Source of the DNA: Pontibacillus halophilus JSM 076056 = DSM 19796
GTDB taxonomy: Bacteria; Bacillota; Bacilli; Bacillales; BH030062
Reading direction: 5' to 3'
NCBI RefSeq assembly: GCF_000425205.1
Contig: NZ_AULI01000009.1
Location: forward strand, 1-64,000
DNA: 64,000 nt
The number at the start of each line of letters is the position of its first letter. The stretch's first letter is position 1. Of the stretch, positions 26,849 through 34,431 are shown in pieces. Under the pieces are notes generated by a model, which saw only the letters and a list, made by a program, of their open reading frames with translations, searched no databases and was not told the DNA's origin. The position numbers were made by a program, and so were the translations under genes.

Positions 26849-27359
26849 TATAATGGAGCATTACGATGTCGTTATATTCTTCTACTGCTTCTAGTGAGAG
26901 TTGAGTAACTAACTCATGAGATTTAAATAGCGGAATGCCTTTGCCTAACAATGTAGGGATGACGGCTATCTTAAACTCATCAATTAAGTTATGGTTTAAG
27001 AATGTCTGAATCAGTTCACTGCCACCAACAAGCCATATTTTCTTTCCTTGGTGATGCTCCTTTAATTCTTGCACAAATTCAGTTGGGTCTTCGTTAATAA
27101 ATTTAACGTACTCATCTTGCCCGCTACGCTTTCTTGAGAATACAAAGCATTGTTGTTCTTCGTAAGGGAAAGGCACATCAAACCCTAATACTTGGTCATA
27201 CGTTTTACTTCCGAGGAGGACGGTGTCAACTGTCTCAATGAATGATGAGAAGCCATTATCTCCTTTACCATTGACCTTCTCGAGCCAACCGACACTGCCG
27301 TCTTCTTTGGCGATGTATCCATCTATACTCATAGCTATGTATAAGACCGTTTTTCTCAT
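26826..27359 (-). CDS. Dihydrofolate reductase / RibD C-terminal domain protein (YwjB/YyaP-like)
   Basis: A 177-residue protein of the DHFR-like fold (RibD_C). The N-terminus VLYIAMSIDGYIAKEDGSVGWL carries the substrate/cofactor loop; VLLGSKTYDQV and IWLVGGSELIQTFL are the NADPH-binding segments, and the C-terminus has the IAVIPTLLGKGIPLF strand-turn. It is probably an NADPH-dependent reductase, not the essential FolA, which has different motifs. Substrate unknown. A LexA-type box lies between the -35 and -10 elements of its promoter, suggesting induction by DNA damage. Confidence 0.85.
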   Translation of the reverse strand: MRKTVLYIAMSIDGYIAKEDGSVGWLEKVNGKGDNGFSSFIETVDTVLLGSKTYDQVLGFDVPFPYEEQQCFVFSRKRSGQDEYVKFINEDPTEFVQELKEHHQGKKIWLVGGSELIQTFLNHNLIDEFKIAVIPTLLGKGIPLFKSHELVTQLSLEAVEEYNDIVMLHYKNESSLP

Positions 27360-27386
27360 ATCATCTCTCCTATCTTCTCCCTAATA

Positions 27387-27415
27387 ATCATACACGAACA
27401 TTTGTTCTTATACAA
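27387..27415 (-). promoter_or_regulatory. Promoter with embedded LexA (SOS) box for the DHFR-domain gene
   Basis: On the minus strand TTGTAT, a 17-bp spacer and TATGAT. The spacer contains AGAACAAATGTTCG (27395-27408), whose complement CGAACATTTGTTCT fits the Bacillus LexA/DinR consensus CGAACnnnnGTTCG with one end mismatch. Repressor binding would sit squarely on the promoter. Confidence 0.68.
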
Positions 27416-27468
27416 CTGATATCTTTTGAAATCTTCTACTACCTTAGCCCTTTCCTGCACTGTATAAA

Positions 27469-27505
27469 GGAAAAGCCCATCGTCGGTCAGACATTGGACT
27501 TTTCC
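27469..27505 (-). terminator. Terminator of the DUF2512 gene
   Basis: On the minus strand GGAAAAGTCCA pairs with TGGGCTTTTCC (one G-U), then TTTATA. Confidence 0.65.
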
Positions 27506-27525
27506 TTATTGGTCTTACGCATGAA

Positions 27526-28023
27526 TCAATCTTGATCTTTCTTTTCTCGTGTCCGCTTCTTAAATTCTTCTGGGAATAACTCTTCTGAGCTTTCCATACG
27601 AAGTTTCTTCGGAACGAGCAGTTGGCGTTTTCGGTCATACACATGTTCACCTAGGTGTAACACCTGATTCTCCATATAAATATGGAAGTAAATTTCGAAT
27701 ACGACAATGAAAAAGGTTGCACCTAGTGCCATATTGACTGTATCAAGAGCAAATCCATAAAGCGTAACTCCAAATGCAAAGAGGACAAGGAACGATGTGA
27801 TGGCTTCTAATAAGGTAGCGAGAACAATGCCAAACCGTTTCAACACGAAAATGTCAAATAACGGATAGGTAACCACTGTGAGGAGGAGGGTTATGAGAAA
27901 TATATTAATTAGTGATGCGCCGGTTAATGCAGCATAGAGTGGAAATACTGCTGTAATGACAATCGAAAGCTTTAATAATAGTGCCATGCTATGAGTAAAG
28001 AGTGCTCCGTGTTTATGCTTCAT
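27526..28023 (-). CDS. DUF2512 (YndM-like) membrane protein
   Basis: A 165-residue membrane protein with four helices over residues ~12-115, then a charged cytoplasmic tail of about 45 residues rich in Lys/Arg/Glu. The pattern MKHKHGAL...LLLKLSIVITAVFPLYA, then TYPLFDIFVLKRFG, fits DUF2512/YndM. The ATG at 28023 matches the usual MKH start of that family. It lies inside the 3' end of the upstream gene (11-base overlap), implying coupled translation; no strong Shine-Dalgarno is seen. Confidence 0.78.
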   Translation of the reverse strand: MKHKHGALFTHSMALLLKLSIVITAVFPLYAALTGASLINIFLITLLLTVVTYPLFDIFVLKRFGIVLATLLEAITSFLVLFAFGVTLYGFALDTVNMALGATFFIVVFEIYFHIYMENQVLHLGEHVYDRKRQLLVPKKLRMESSEELFPEEFKKRTREKKDQD

Positions 28024-28420
28024 GGGCAACGCCAATCGAAGCAAGCGCTTGTTTCTTTTCATGGATTGTACGATAGGAAACATGTTGAGTAAGTTGTCCA
28101 AAGGAAGATACGTAACACTCCAAAAGCTTGAGTTCTTCTATTTGTTCATGAGGGATGGAAGGGTCAAGAAACAGTTCTACATCTCCATCTTCATCGACGA
28201 TAATCTCAGATGTTGTTTGTGGTTGTTTTTGTATGGCAATAAAGCGTTTAGGAAGCACCGCTTCTGTAACGGTCATCAAATGAAGCTCATCATGGCATTC
28301 AGCTAACTGAATTACGACTTCACTTGAGGTGTTATGAGACCAATATAAATACTGTTGTGTTGGAGTTTGATGCCATACGTTTTCATGAACCGAGGTAGGT
28401 TTAAATGGATGTTTGTTCAT
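28013..28420 (-). CDS. Hypothetical soluble protein
   Basis: A 135-residue acidic protein without signal or membrane segment. I recognise no domain. It is predicted beta-rich in the middle (VVIQLAECHDELHLMTV, IIVDEDGDVELFLDPS) with a helical C-terminus. The ATG at 28420 is preferred over one three codons upstream because AAAGGA then has proper spacing. Coupled to the overlapping DUF2512 membrane gene, so the two may act together (inference). Confidence 0.65.
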   Translation of the reverse strand: MNKHPFKPTSVHENVWHQTPTQQYLYWSHNTSSEVVIQLAECHDELHLMTVTEAVLPKRFIAIQKQPQTTSEIIVDEDGDVELFLDPSIPHEQIEELKLLECYVSSFGQLTQHVSYRTIHEKKQALASIGVAHEA

Positions 28421-28506
28421 TGATGCCATTCCTTTCTCAGTAGGTAGTAGGCTTATTTTCTACAAGAACGGGTCAATTTAAACAAACTTTCCGGAAGGAT
28501 TGAACG

Positions 28507-28535
28507 AAAAAAAGGCCTCATCCTAGATGAGACCT
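28507..28535 (-). terminator. Terminator of the 3D-domain protein gene
   Basis: AGGTCTCATC / GATGAGGCCT stem on the minus strand (one G-U), followed by seven T. Confidence 0.85.
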
Positions 28536-28546
28536 ACAGTCTTGGC

Positions 28547-29038
28547 TTACGCATCGGATAATAATTTTATTTCAACGTCATCTCGGCGTCCAAATCGAAA
28601 CGCTTCATCTTCGCTTTGAATAAATACATCGATACGGTTCCCTTCAATAGCACCGCCAATATCTCCTGCTATCGCAACTCCATAGCCTTCTACCCATACC
28701 TTAGTACCTAATGGGATTACTTCAGGGTCTACGGCGATCACTTTTTTGTCTGGGTTCTGAAGAAGGTTAATACCCGTCTTCGTAATTCCGCTACATCCTT
28801 CACAATGTGCCGTGTAGGCCGTTGCTTCCACGGACAAAGTCCGTTCCACTTTATGCTCTCCAATGGTCTCGACAAACCGTTCTAAATTTCCTGATTTAGT
28901 CGTCAGCGTTAATTCTTTATTTGTAAGCTCGGAAGAAATGGTCGGGTCAAGAGAGTCAGCCTCACTAGCTTCCGTTAATTGAGGGATTACAGAAAGAGTA
29001 AGAATAAAGCTAATAATTGCGAATGAAAGTTTCTTCAT
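28547..29038 (-). CDS. Secreted 3D-domain cell-wall protein (YuiC/YocH/MltA-type fold)
   Basis: A 163-residue exported protein. Signal peptide ~1-25 (KKLSFAIISFILTLSVIP...TEASEA), then a linker, then the 3D domain (~75-160): VEATAYTAHCEGCSG, VIAVDPEVIPLGTKVWVEG and DIGGAIEGNRIDVF, with the three aspartates that name it. Family members are small lytic transglycosylase-like enzymes acting on peptidoglycan. The ATG at 29038 follows GAGGAGGATG. Lacks the LysM or other wall-binding domain seen in YocH. Confidence 0.88.
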   Translation of the reverse strand: MKKLSFAIISFILTLSVIPQLTEASEADSLDPTISSELTNKELTLTTKSGNLERFVETIGEHKVERTLSVEATAYTAHCEGCSGITKTGINLLQNPDKKVIAVDPEVIPLGTKVWVEGYGVAIAGDIGGAIEGNRIDVFIQSEDEAFRFGRRDDVEIKLLSDA

Positions 29039-29174
29039 GTGTTCATCCTCCTCGTCATGATGGATACAAAAACAGAGTATAACAGGCATGAATCTCATGG
29101 CCGTTACACTCTGATTACAGTTGCCTTACAAGTTGTTCACTCGGAATGTCGATGAACGGTTTGTATGAGGCGAT

Positions 29175-29753
29175 CTAATTTGACTTGTTTGAAGGTAACA
29201 CAGGGGTAAGTAGTTGTTCAATGGATTTGTTTGAAAAGGCGAGAACTCGCCAATTGACCCAAATCATTCCAGACTGAGTCTGGTGGATGAGCGAGCTGCG
29301 ATGTTCGCTCATCTTCACATAGCTATGTGCTTCTTTAGGAAGGATAGAGCGCAAGGTTTCTTCGCCTTTCGTAATGAACCAGCTCTTTAAGAATGGCTTC
29401 ACTTTATCCCAAGTCACTTCACCATCCTTAGAATAGAAGTGAAATTTACCTTTCTGGAATCGGATCTCTCCCTTCGATTGCTCGGAAGAAAGTGGCTCTA
29501 TCGTATAGTTACGTCCTTTATACATAACTTTATTGTCTTGAAATACGTTGGCATTCTCTCGAAGTGTACGGTAATGATCCGCTATCGTGGCACTTTGCCC
29601 GACTACCCATAAGTGTATCCGTTCCTGCCCCATACCTCGAGGAGCAGTTACAACAATCCCCTTATAGGCATCGTAATGTATGGAAGGCTTCCCTTCATCC
29701 TGATAGCGGAGTGAATAATAAATGGGTTCCCCTTGATCGTAAAAGATTGGCAT
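29175..29753 (-). CDS. YgjP-like (DUF45/SprT-related) protein lacking the metalloprotease core
   Basis: A 192-residue protein resembling the N-terminal part of YgjP-type proteins: a beta-rich start (YSLRYQDEGKPSIHYDAYKG, VVTAPRG), KGRNYTIEP, then helix FLKSWFITKGEETLRSILPKEA and the MIWVNWRVLAFS strand. It stops at IEQLLTPVLPSNKSN, just where the zinc-binding HExxH helix should come. No HExxH is encoded in the bases immediately downstream. So it is either a truncated or an inactive member. GGAGAA precedes the ATG. Confidence 0.62.
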   Translation of the reverse strand: MPIFYDQGEPIYYSLRYQDEGKPSIHYDAYKGIVVTAPRGMGQERIHLWVVGQSATIADHYRTLRENANVFQDNKVMYKGRNYTIEPLSSEQSKGEIRFQKGKFHFYSKDGEVTWDKVKPFLKSWFITKGEETLRSILPKEAHSYVKMSEHRSSLIHQTQSGMIWVNWRVLAFSNKSIEQLLTPVLPSNKSN

Positions 29754-29885
29754 CCAACATTCTCCTTTCCTTCCTATCGTACCTAAATTTGCTGTAGACG
29801 TACAAATTAAAGACTTCCTTAGAATAAATGCATGTGGCTAGCAGAAGCTATATGAAACAACCTATACGAAGGAAGGAAATGGACG

Positions 29886-31535
29886 ATGAACTTTAAAATT
29901 ATAGATTGGCCCACCTTTATCGGGGCACTCATCCTATTGTTAGGTGTTACAATCCCCCTTGTTCTATTCCCAGAGTCTGGAGCACGTGTTGTAGACTTGG
30001 CAAATGCCTTTATGACTTCAAATTTTGGAGTCTTGTACCTCATTATGGGACTCGCTGTCCTCTTCTTTTTGATTTATGTCGCGTTTAGTGAAAATGGGAA
30101 AATCAAGCTAGGGGACGAGCATGAACAACCAGAATTCAACAACTTCTCTTGGGCGGGTATGATCTTCTGTGCTGGAATCGGGTCTAGTATTTTGTACTGG
30201 GCTACGATAGAGTGGGCGTATTATTATCAAGCACCCCCGTTTGGCATTGAACCTGGTACTCAAGCAGCCATTCAATGGAGTAGTACGTATGGCTTGTTTC
30301 ACTGGGGTCCCATTGCTTGGGCGATTTACTCACTACCAGCCTTGCCAATGGCGTATTTCTACTATGTGAGAAAAACCCCAATCTTGAAGATTAGTGAAGC
30401 GACAAGACCAGTGATTGGTAAATATGCAGATACAGGAGTCGGGAATTTAATTGATATTCTATTTATGTTCGGTTTAATCGGTGGGGCAGCCACAACATTA
30501 GCTCTCGGAACACCTATGATTGCGTATGGATTCAGCAACTTATTTGGCTTTGAAGTAACCTTACTGTTAAAGACAGTCGTGTTATTATTTACGACCGTAA
30601 TCTTTGCAGTCAGTGCGTTTGCTGGATTGAATAAAGGAATTAAAGTGCTGAGTGATATTAACCTGTGGCTCTCTATTTTCCTTGTGGCCTTTATCTTTGT
30701 CTTTGGACCCACTCGCTTCTTGTTAGAAACAACGTTCTCAAGCTTTGGTCTGATGCTTGATAATTTCTTCCGTATGAGTACGTGGACAGAGCCTTACGGT
30801 GAAATGGGGCCATTCGCACAAACTGGTTTCCCAGAGACATGGACCGTGTTCTACTGGGCGTGGTGGCTTGTGTATGCTCCATTCGTTGGTTTATTCGTTG
30901 CTAAGATTTCAAGAGGGAGAACAATTAAGCAAATGGTGCTTGGGACTATTGTCTACGGTTCTACGGGGAGTTTATTGTTCTTCGGGGCGCTTGGAAACTA
31001 TGGCTTACACCTACAGTTGACAGATCAGTTTGATGTCATCGGTGTGTTAAACAATTCAGAGCCGGCCAAAGCCATAATAGATGTAGTGGCGACGCTTCCT
31101 TTATCATTTATCATGGTGCTCATTTTCACCGTATTATCAATTATCTTCTTAGCAACCACGTTTGATTCTAGTTCCTATATCCTTGCTTCTGTTGTTCAGA
31201 AATCGGTGGAAGGCGAACCTCTGAAATGGAATAGACTGTTCTGGGCGTTCGCGCTTTGTTTAATGCCTCTTGTCCTTATGTTCCTCGGGGGATTGAAAGT
31301 GTTACAAACGGCGAGTATCGTAGGTGGATTCCCGCTCTTATTTATTATGTTGCTGCTCGCCATGTCCTTTATGAAAGCTTCTACAATGGATATTGAGACA
31401 GCTGGAGAAGCTGAGCCTAAATCAATCTATGTGGATTACGACAAAGTGAAGGAGAAACGGAAACGAAGAAAGTGGCGTAAGAAAAAGAAAAAGGGACCAG
31501 ACGAGACACATGTTGATAACGAGAAAGACGACTAA
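29886..31535 (+). CDS. BCCT-family transporter 1 (CaiT-like)
   Basis: A 549-residue, 12-helix betaine/carnitine/choline-type carrier. It has FHWGPIAWAIY (aromatic-box Trp/Trp/Tyr), FYWAWWLVYAPF and KISRGRT signatures, and ends in a long Lys/Arg-rich tail (KRKRRKWRKKKKKG) of the sort that senses ionic strength in osmotic BCCT carriers. Sequence pattern is nearest CaiT (PPFGIEPGT), but the CaiT Arg262 position is Asn (SDINLW), so Na+ coupling is expected. First of three related carriers here. Substrate not determined. GAAGGAAATGG precedes the ATG. Confidence 0.9.
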   Translation: MNFKIIDWPTFIGALILLLGVTIPLVLFPESGARVVDLANAFMTSNFGVLYLIMGLAVLFFLIYVAFSENGKIKLGDEHEQPEFNNFSWAGMIFCAGIGSSILYWATIEWAYYYQAPPFGIEPGTQAAIQWSSTYGLFHWGPIAWAIYSLPALPMAYFYYVRKTPILKISEATRPVIGKYADTGVGNLIDILFMFGLIGGAATTLALGTPMIAYGFSNLFGFEVTLLLKTVVLLFTTVIFAVSAFAGLNKGIKVLSDINLWLSIFLVAFIFVFGPTRFLLETTFSSFGLMLDNFFRMSTWTEPYGEMGPFAQTGFPETWTVFYWAWWLVYAPFVGLFVAKISRGRTIKQMVLGTIVYGSTGSLLFFGALGNYGLHLQLTDQFDVIGVLNNSEPAKAIIDVVATLPLSFIMVLIFTVLSIIFLATTFDSSSYILASVVQKSVEGEPLKWNRLFWAFALCLMPLVLMFLGGLKVLQTASIVGGFPLLFIMLLLAMSFMKASTMDIETAGEAEPKSIYVDYDKVKEKRKRRKWRKKKKKGPDETHVDNEKDD

Positions 31536-31598
31536 CATGGTTTGTTGAAATCGTTAAGAGGGAAAGAATGTGTTGAAAGGCATATACCCCTACAATTT

Positions 31599-31635
31599 GA
31601 TGCGACCAACGTATAACTGGGTCGCATCTTTTATC
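31599..31635 (+). terminator. Terminator after BCCT 1
   Basis: GATGCGACC / GGTCGCATC stem with a 12-base loop, then TTTTATCTTT. Confidence 0.8.
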
Positions 31636-31664
31636 TTTACGAACGTACATAAGGAGTGAGTGAA

Positions 31665-32525
31665 ATGGGAGAGAAGCTTGTTTCAACATTTTCAATCGTT
31701 GCATATGACCCTGAGAGTGAAGAATTGGGAGTTGCAGTACAATCTAAATTCTTAGGGGTTGGTGGGATTGTTCCATACGCAGAAGCAGGTGTTGGAGCGG
31801 TTGCCACACAATCGCTTGCGAATCCAACCTACGGGCCAGAAGGACTCCGTCTATTGAAAGAAGGGATGAGTCCTGGAGCTACCGTGCATCATTTAACGAG
31901 AGAAGATGAGGACGAAGCATGGAGACAAGTAGGGATTGTAGATGCTTCCGGGAATGCAGCTACTTATACAGGGGAAGATTGCTATGAATGGGCCGGTGGG
32001 ATAACTGGCAATGGATACGCTGTTCAAGGGAATTTGTTGGTTAGCGAAGAGACAGTCACATCTATGGCAGAAACCTTCGAGAAGACTGAAGGTTCTTTGT
32101 CAGAAAGGCTCTTATCATCGCTTGAAAGCGGGCAATCTGCAGGTGGAGATAAGCGTGGCATGCAGTCTGCAGCAATCCTCGTAGTGAAAGAAGGTGGTGG
32201 CTACGATGGGCTCACAGATCGTCTTGTTGATTTACGTGTAGACGATCACACTGAACCAATTCAAGAATTAAAACGCATTTATAGGCTTCATCAGCTGTAT
32301 TTCGGGGAATCTAATGAACAAGATATCCTAACGATAGAAGGCACGACGAAGGAAGAGATGAAGCGCCATCTTAAACGGTTAGGATACATTCCAACAACCA
32401 ACATATCAGACACAATTCTGAATAAGTCGTTGACTACATTTATCAACACAGAAAACTTCGAAGGCAGAGCCCAACCAGACGGCCTAATTGATGCTCATGT
32501 ACTCGAATTTATGAAAACAAGATAG
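31665..32525 (+). CDS. DUF1028 protein (Ntn-hydrolase-like fold)
   Basis: A 286-residue protein. Residues ~5-205 are DUF1028: TFSIVAYDPESEELGVAVQS, GAVATQSLANPTYGPEG, GYAVQGNLL and GDKRGMQSAAILV. DUF1028 has an N-terminal-nucleophile-hydrolase-like fold of uncertain activity. Residues ~210-286 form a small C-terminal domain resembling the putative peptidoglycan-binding domain often found with it (LTIEGTTKEEMKRHLKRLGY). The ATG follows AAGGAGTGAG. It lies between two BCCT carriers with its own terminator, so a link to their substrate is possible but unproven. Confidence 0.85.
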   Translation: MGEKLVSTFSIVAYDPESEELGVAVQSKFLGVGGIVPYAEAGVGAVATQSLANPTYGPEGLRLLKEGMSPGATVHHLTREDEDEAWRQVGIVDASGNAATYTGEDCYEWAGGITGNGYAVQGNLLVSEETVTSMAETFEKTEGSLSERLLSSLESGQSAGGDKRGMQSAAILVVKEGGGYDGLTDRLVDLRVDDHTEPIQELKRIYRLHQLYFGESNEQDILTIEGTTKEEMKRHLKRLGYIPTTNISDTILNKSLTTFINTENFEGRAQPDGLIDAHVLEFMKTR

Positions 32526-32535
32526 ATTGAAATCC

Positions 32536-32570
32536 AGAAGGCATTCTTTATCGAAGGATGTCTTCTTTTA
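32536..32570 (+). terminator. Terminator after the DUF1028 gene
   Basis: AGAAGGCAT / ATGTCTTCT stem (one G-U), then TTTTAAAATAAAA. Confidence 0.7.
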
Positions 32571-32708
32571 AAATAAAATTATGCCAACACATACAGAACA
32601 TATAATAATGATTGTTGCTAAAATACAAAAAGTACATACAATTTATACTGTACAAATTAGTTGGGGTGATGTATGCTATTCACGTAGACAAAAGAAAGGG
32701 AGAGACAA

Positions 32709-34340
32709 ATGAAAACAAAGATTATGGATTGGCCTACATTTATAGGAGCCTTCCTCTTGTTACTGTTCGTAACAATTCCTCTAATTATTTTTCCTCAACA
32801 AGGAGCCGATATAGTCGGACAGGCAAACGATTTCATGACATCGAACTTCGGAGTGCTGTTCCTAATTATGGGCTTGGGCGCATTATTCTTCCTCATTTAT
32901 GTCGCCTTTAGTAAGAATGGACATATTAAATTAGGAGACCAGGGAGAGAAACCTGAATTTGGGAATTTCTCTTGGGCTGCCATGTTATTCTGTGCAGGGA
33001 TTGGGTCTAGTGTTCTCTATTGGGGAACAATCGAATGGGCTTATTACTACCAATCACCTCCATTCGGTATGGAGGCTGGCACACAGGAAGCGATTGCGTG
33101 GTCTTCTGCTTATGGAATGTTCCACTGGGGACCGATTGCATGGGCACTTTATACATTACCAGCATTACCGATTGCGTACTTCTATTACGTAAGGAAGAAA
33201 CCTGTATTAAAGATTAGTGAAGCTTGTCGACCTGTTATCGGAGACAAAGCAGATGGACCACTTGGGAAAGTAATCGATGTTCTGTTTATGTTCGGATTAA
33301 TGGGTGGAGCAGGTACAACGCTTGCACTTGGAACGCCTATGATTGCACAAGGGGTTTCACACTTAACTGGCGCGGAGCCAACAATTGGACTAAAGACAGT
33401 GATTCTTGTCGTATGTACAGTCATCTTTGCAGTTAGTGCGTACACAGGATTAAAGAAAGGGATTAAAGTTCTGTCAGATGTGAACTTATGGTTATCTCTA
33501 TTCTTGCTTGCATTTGTCTTTGTATTTGGTCCAACTCTATTTATCTCAGAGGCTACGTTTAATAGTCTAGGACTTGTATTGGATAACTTCTTTAAGATGA
33601 GCACATGGACAGAGCCATTTAGAAACTTTGGTCCGTTCAATGAAACTGGTTTCCCAGAAGGCTGGACGATTTTCTATTGGGCATGGTGGCTTGTGTACGC
33701 ACCATTTATCGGATTATTTATTGCTAAGATCTCAAGGGGACGTACCATCCGTCAAATGATTATTGGAACCATTCTATATGGATCAATTGGGTGTGTCTTG
33801 TTCTTTGGAATCATTGGAAACTATGGCTTATATATGCAGCTTTCAGGTCAGTATGACGTAATCGCTGTCCTTAATAGCCAAGGTGCACCAGCTGCCATCA
33901 TTGATGTATTCAACCAACTTCCACTTGGTTCATTTATTATCGGAATCTTCACGATTTTAGCAGTGATCTTCTTAGCGACAACATTTGATTCAGGTTCTTA
34001 CATTCTTGCATCTGTTACACAGAAGAATGTCGAGGAAGAACCGCTTCGATGGAACCGCCTATTCTGGGCGTTTGCACTATGCCTACTGCCGTTAACGCTC
34101 ATGTACCTCGGTGGATTAGGTACGCTGCAAACCGCGAGTATTGTAGGAGGATTCCCGTTAATCTTTATCATGTTCATGCTAGGTTGGTCGTTTATGAAAG
34201 CTTCAAACGAAGACTTGGAAGCTTCTGAAGAGTATCGCCCTAAAACGATTAATCTCGATGCGCGCAAAATACGTCAACGCAAGAAGATGCGAAAACAAGA
34301 GCAAGAGAGTGGCGGAAAGAACGACAAGATTACAGGGTAA
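32709..34340 (+). CDS. BCCT-family transporter 2 (CaiT-like)
   Basis: A 543-residue carrier with 12 helices. Aromatic-box candidates are Trp140, Trp145 and Tyr148 in HWGPIAWALY and Trp324/326/327 in FYWAWWLVY. Asn259 (SDVNLW) replaces the CaiT Arg262 that fills the Na2 site, and Thr424-Thr425 (LATTFDSGS) offer Na2 hydroxyls as in BetP. The basic C-terminal tail KIRQRKKMRKQE suggests osmotic control. GGGAGAG precedes the ATG. The 180-bp leader holds a terminator and an unresolved promoter. Confidence 0.9.
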   Translation: MKTKIMDWPTFIGAFLLLLFVTIPLIIFPQQGADIVGQANDFMTSNFGVLFLIMGLGALFFLIYVAFSKNGHIKLGDQGEKPEFGNFSWAAMLFCAGIGSSVLYWGTIEWAYYYQSPPFGMEAGTQEAIAWSSAYGMFHWGPIAWALYTLPALPIAYFYYVRKKPVLKISEACRPVIGDKADGPLGKVIDVLFMFGLMGGAGTTLALGTPMIAQGVSHLTGAEPTIGLKTVILVVCTVIFAVSAYTGLKKGIKVLSDVNLWLSLFLLAFVFVFGPTLFISEATFNSLGLVLDNFFKMSTWTEPFRNFGPFNETGFPEGWTIFYWAWWLVYAPFIGLFIAKISRGRTIRQMIIGTILYGSIGCVLFFGIIGNYGLYMQLSGQYDVIAVLNSQGAPAAIIDVFNQLPLGSFIIGIFTILAVIFLATTFDSGSYILASVTQKNVEEEPLRWNRLFWAFALCLLPLTLMYLGGLGTLQTASIVGGFPLIFIMFMLGWSFMKASNEDLEASEEYRPKTINLDARKIRQRKKMRKQEQESGGKNDKITG

Positions 34341-34346
34341 AACGGA

Positions 34347-34378
34347 ACAGGCTGCCCTAAAGGCAGCTTGTTTTTTTA
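34347..34378 (+). terminator. Terminator after BCCT 2
   Basis: ACAGGCTGCC / GGCAGCTTGT stem with one G-U, then TTTTTT. Confidence 0.82.
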
Positions 34379-34431
34379 TTTAATTCACAATCCATATTTA
34401 TACATAAACGCTAGAAAGAGGAGATTAGAAG

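Noticed and set aside
27444-27650. 68-codon minus-strand frame beneath the DUF2512 gene end
   Set aside because: It crosses the DUF2512 terminator and overlaps that gene in another frame with no start site.
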